Positions 6,650-7,656 of a stretch of DNA of 7,656 nt are shown here, piece after piece (positions within the stretch are counted from its first letter, which is position 1; each line of letters begins with the position of its first letter). Location: positions 1 through 7,656 of the forward strand of contig CAMLNH010000125.1 of assembly GCA_946481355.1 (NCBI GenBank), in the 5' to 3' direction. Origin of the DNA: an uncultured Curvibacter sp. Its GTDB lineage: Bacteria; Pseudomonadota; Gammaproteobacteria; Burkholderiales; Burkholderiaceae. The notes under the pieces are model-generated. The model saw only the letters and a program-made list of their open reading frames with translations, ran no database searches and was not told the origin of the DNA. Position numbers and translations under genes: made by a program.

Positions 6650-6651
6650 GG
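6648..6651 (+). promoter_or_regulatory. Ribosome binding site of the RidA-family gene, overlapping the DUF3297 stop
   Basis: AAGG overlaps the last two bases of the DUF3297 TAA stop and stands five bases before the ATG at 6657. Ribosomes terminating on DUF3297 would be placed to restart here. Confidence 0.5.
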
Positions 6652-6656
6652 CCCGC

Positions 6657-7127
6657 ATGTCGCGCGACGCGCTTTTTCGCCAGGCCGCCGAGGCCCTGGG
6701 TTTCGCACCCGACGGCGAGATCAAGGTGGGCGGGAACTATGTGCCGCTGCTGCGCGATGGTGCCACCCTCTACATCAGCGGTCAGGTGCCGCGCATCGGC
6801 AACGCCGTGGTCGTTATCGGCCGTGCCGGCGCCGAAGTGGCGCTGGAGCAGGCGCAGCGGGCCGCCAAGATCTGCACGCTGCGTGCGCTGGCTCTGCTGC
6901 AGCGCGAGCTCGGCAGTCTCAACGATGTGCGCCAGATTCTCCGGCTCACGGTCTATGTGCAGTGCAGCCCCGACTTCACGCAGCACAGCGAGGTGGCCGA
7001 CGCCGCTTCCGGCCTGCTGCAGCAGATCCTGGGGCCGGCCGGCGTGCACACGCGCACCTCGGTGGGCGTCTACCAGCTGCCCAAGAACGCCACGGTCGAG
7101 CTGGACCTGATCGCCTCGGCGCGTTGA
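6657..7127 (+). CDS. RidA family protein (YjgF/YER057c/UK114), long subgroup
   Basis: A 156-residue cytoplasmic protein, longer than E. coli RidA (128), fitting the ~150-residue subgroup of the YjgF/UK114 superfamily. RidA hydrolyses reactive enamine/imine intermediates made by PLP enzymes. Visible landmarks are LYISGQVP at 38-45, the helix around 62-86, LTVYVQCSPDF at 97-107 and the C-terminal VHTRTSVGVYQLPKNATVELDLIA. R133 aligns with the essential R105 of E. coli RidA and E148 with E120, so deaminase activity is possible. Substrates of the long subgroup are not firmly known, and some may only bind ligands. It is coupled to DUF3297 upstream. A small hairpin follows 13 bases after its stop. 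Confidence 0.92.
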   Translation: MSRDALFRQAAEALGFAPDGEIKVGGNYVPLLRDGATLYISGQVPRIGNAVVVIGRAGAEVALEQAQRAAKICTLRALALLQRELGSLNDVRQILRLTVYVQCSPDFTQHSEVADAASGLLQQILGPAGVHTRTSVGVYQLPKNATVELDLIASAR

Positions 7128-7140
7128 AGTCCGGCCGGGT

Positions 7141-7160
7141 CCTGGGGGCAAATTCCCAGG
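7141..7160 (+). terminator. Candidate hairpin downstream of the RidA-family gene
   Basis: CCTGGG (7141-7146) pairs with CCCAGG (7155-7160) across an eight-base loop; TTGG follows instead of a T-run. A competing pairing is CCG-G-GTCC (7135-7142, one bulge) with GGACCGG (7174-7180). It could end the DUF3297-RidA transcript, but could equally be an operator of the following gene. Confidence 0.3.
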
Positions 7161-7191
7161 TTGGCGATGCCCGGGACCGGATCGCTAGACT
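7161..7191 (+). promoter_or_regulatory. Candidate promoter of the dienelactone hydrolase gene
   Basis: TTGGCG (7161-7166) and TAGACT (7186-7191) each match four of six sigma-70 consensus bases, but the spacer is 19 bases, longer than optimal. Transcription would start near 7198, giving a leader of about 28 bases that contains the ribosome binding site. Confidence 0.35.
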
Positions 7192-7213
7192 CACCGGTTT
7201 CCCATGACCGCAC

Positions 7214-7219
7214 GAGGAG
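7214..7219 (+). promoter_or_regulatory. Ribosome binding site of the dienelactone hydrolase gene
   Basis: GAGGAG stands six bases before the ATG at 7226 and nine before a second, adjacent ATG at 7229. Both are workable starts; the first has the more usual spacing. Confidence 0.65.
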
Positions 7220-7225
7220 CCCACC

Positions 7226-7656
7226 ATGATGAACCGTGACCTGGAAACCGAATTCAAGGCCCTGCTGCCGGGCCAGAGCAGCGAAGCGGGTGCCACGCGC
7301 CGCACCGCCCTCAAGAGTGCACTGGGCGTGGGCTTTGCCGCCTCGGTCCTGCCCATCGTGGCGCAGACCGCCATCAAGACGCCGACCACGGGCCTGACCG
7401 TGGGCGAGGTGACGATCGATGTGAACGGTTTCAAGATGCCGGCCTACCGTGCCATGCCCGCAGGCAAGACGAACCTGCCTGTGGTGCTGGTGCTGTCGGA
7501 GATCTTCGGCGTGCACGAGCACATCGCCGACATCACGCACCGCTTCGCACGCGAGGGCTACCTGGCCATCGCGCCCGAACTCTTCGTGCGCCAGGGCGAT
7601 GCGCAGAGCTATGGCGAGATGGCCAAGCTGATCGCCGAGGTGATCTCCAAGGTGCC
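7226..7656 (+). CDS. Dienelactone hydrolase family protein with Tat signal (partial, N-terminal part)
   Basis: The first 143 codons of a gene that runs off the right edge. After a 23-residue polar leader comes a twin-arginine motif TRRTALK (24-30) and a hydrophobic stretch (31-46), so the protein is probably exported folded by the Tat system. The alpha/beta-hydrolase domain begins near 57. SEIFGVHEHIADITHRFARE (91-110) and GYLAIAPELFVRQGD (111-125) are hallmarks of the dienelactone hydrolase (carboxymethylenebutenolidase) family. E92 corresponds to the E36 of Pseudomonas DLH that lies at the active site, and the VRQ at 121-123 resembles its ARQ. The catalytic cysteine or serine, aspartate and histidine lie beyond the window, so activity cannot be judged. 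A periplasmic location argues against the classic chlorocatechol pathway role; the substrate is unknown. It has its own ribosome binding site and probably its own promoter. Confidence 0.88.
   Translation, partial: MMNRDLETEFKALLPGQSSEAGATRRTALKSALGVGFAASVLPIVAQTAIKTPTTGLTVGEVTIDVNGFKMPAYRAMPAGKTNLPVVLVLSEIFGVHEHIADITHRFAREGYLAIAPELFVRQGDAQSYGEMAKLIAEVISKV

Noticed and set aside
7204..7225. ATG at 7204 as the start of the dienelactone hydrolase
   Set aside because: It is out of frame with the recognised protein by one base and precedes the ribosome binding site.

Overview
The window is an ordinary, densely coded chromosomal segment from a GC-rich bacterium. The protein families, the high-GC codon use and the gene styles (two-domain FabG4-like reductase beside a FadI/FadA2-like thiolase, DUF3297 beside RidA, a Tat-type dienelactone hydrolase) point to a betaproteobacterium, probably in or near the Comamonadaceae. 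That placement is inferred from recollection of such proteins, not from a search. I see no tRNA, rRNA, CRISPR array, insertion sequence, phage gene, integrase or composition island. No gene-free stretch reaches 300 bases; the longest gap is the 118-base divergent spacer at 5220-5337.

Layout. Positions 1-81 hold the last codons of polA (DNA polymerase I). Converging on it with a 12-base gap is a 440-residue two-domain 3-oxoacyl-ACP/CoA reductase on the minus strand (94-1416). It diverges, across a 75-base spacer, from a FadI/FadA2-type thiolase (1492-2772). Next on the plus strand come a secreted SLT-domain lytic transglycosylase (2863-3549), an AraC-family regulator with a DUF6597-like N-terminus (3574-4329) and a VOC/glyoxalase-fold protein (4376-4756). 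A minus-strand DUF606/YdcZ-type five-helix membrane protein (4770-5219) converges on the VOC gene over a strong hairpin. It diverges from a YhbW-like luciferase-family flavin oxidoreductase (5338-6354). This is followed by a DUF3297 protein (6386-6649), a RidA-family protein (6657-7127) and the start of a Tat-exported dienelactone hydrolase family protein (7226 to the right edge, cut off).

How the genes may work together. The reductase/thiolase pair would act on 3-oxoacyl thioesters, and the same divergent pairing is known for fabG4/fadA2 in mycobacteria. The AraC regulator sits directly before the VOC gene and may control it. DUF3297 and ridA are separated by 7 bases and look translationally coupled. 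The other genes look like independent single-gene units.

I found no convincing previously undescribed system. The more interesting points are a possible leaderless start at the flavin oxidoreductase and DUF3297 genes, the DUF3297-RidA coupling, nested inverted repeats after the thiolase, a VOC protein without the usual metal-binding histidines, and a lytic transglycosylase with an unusual N-terminal segment.
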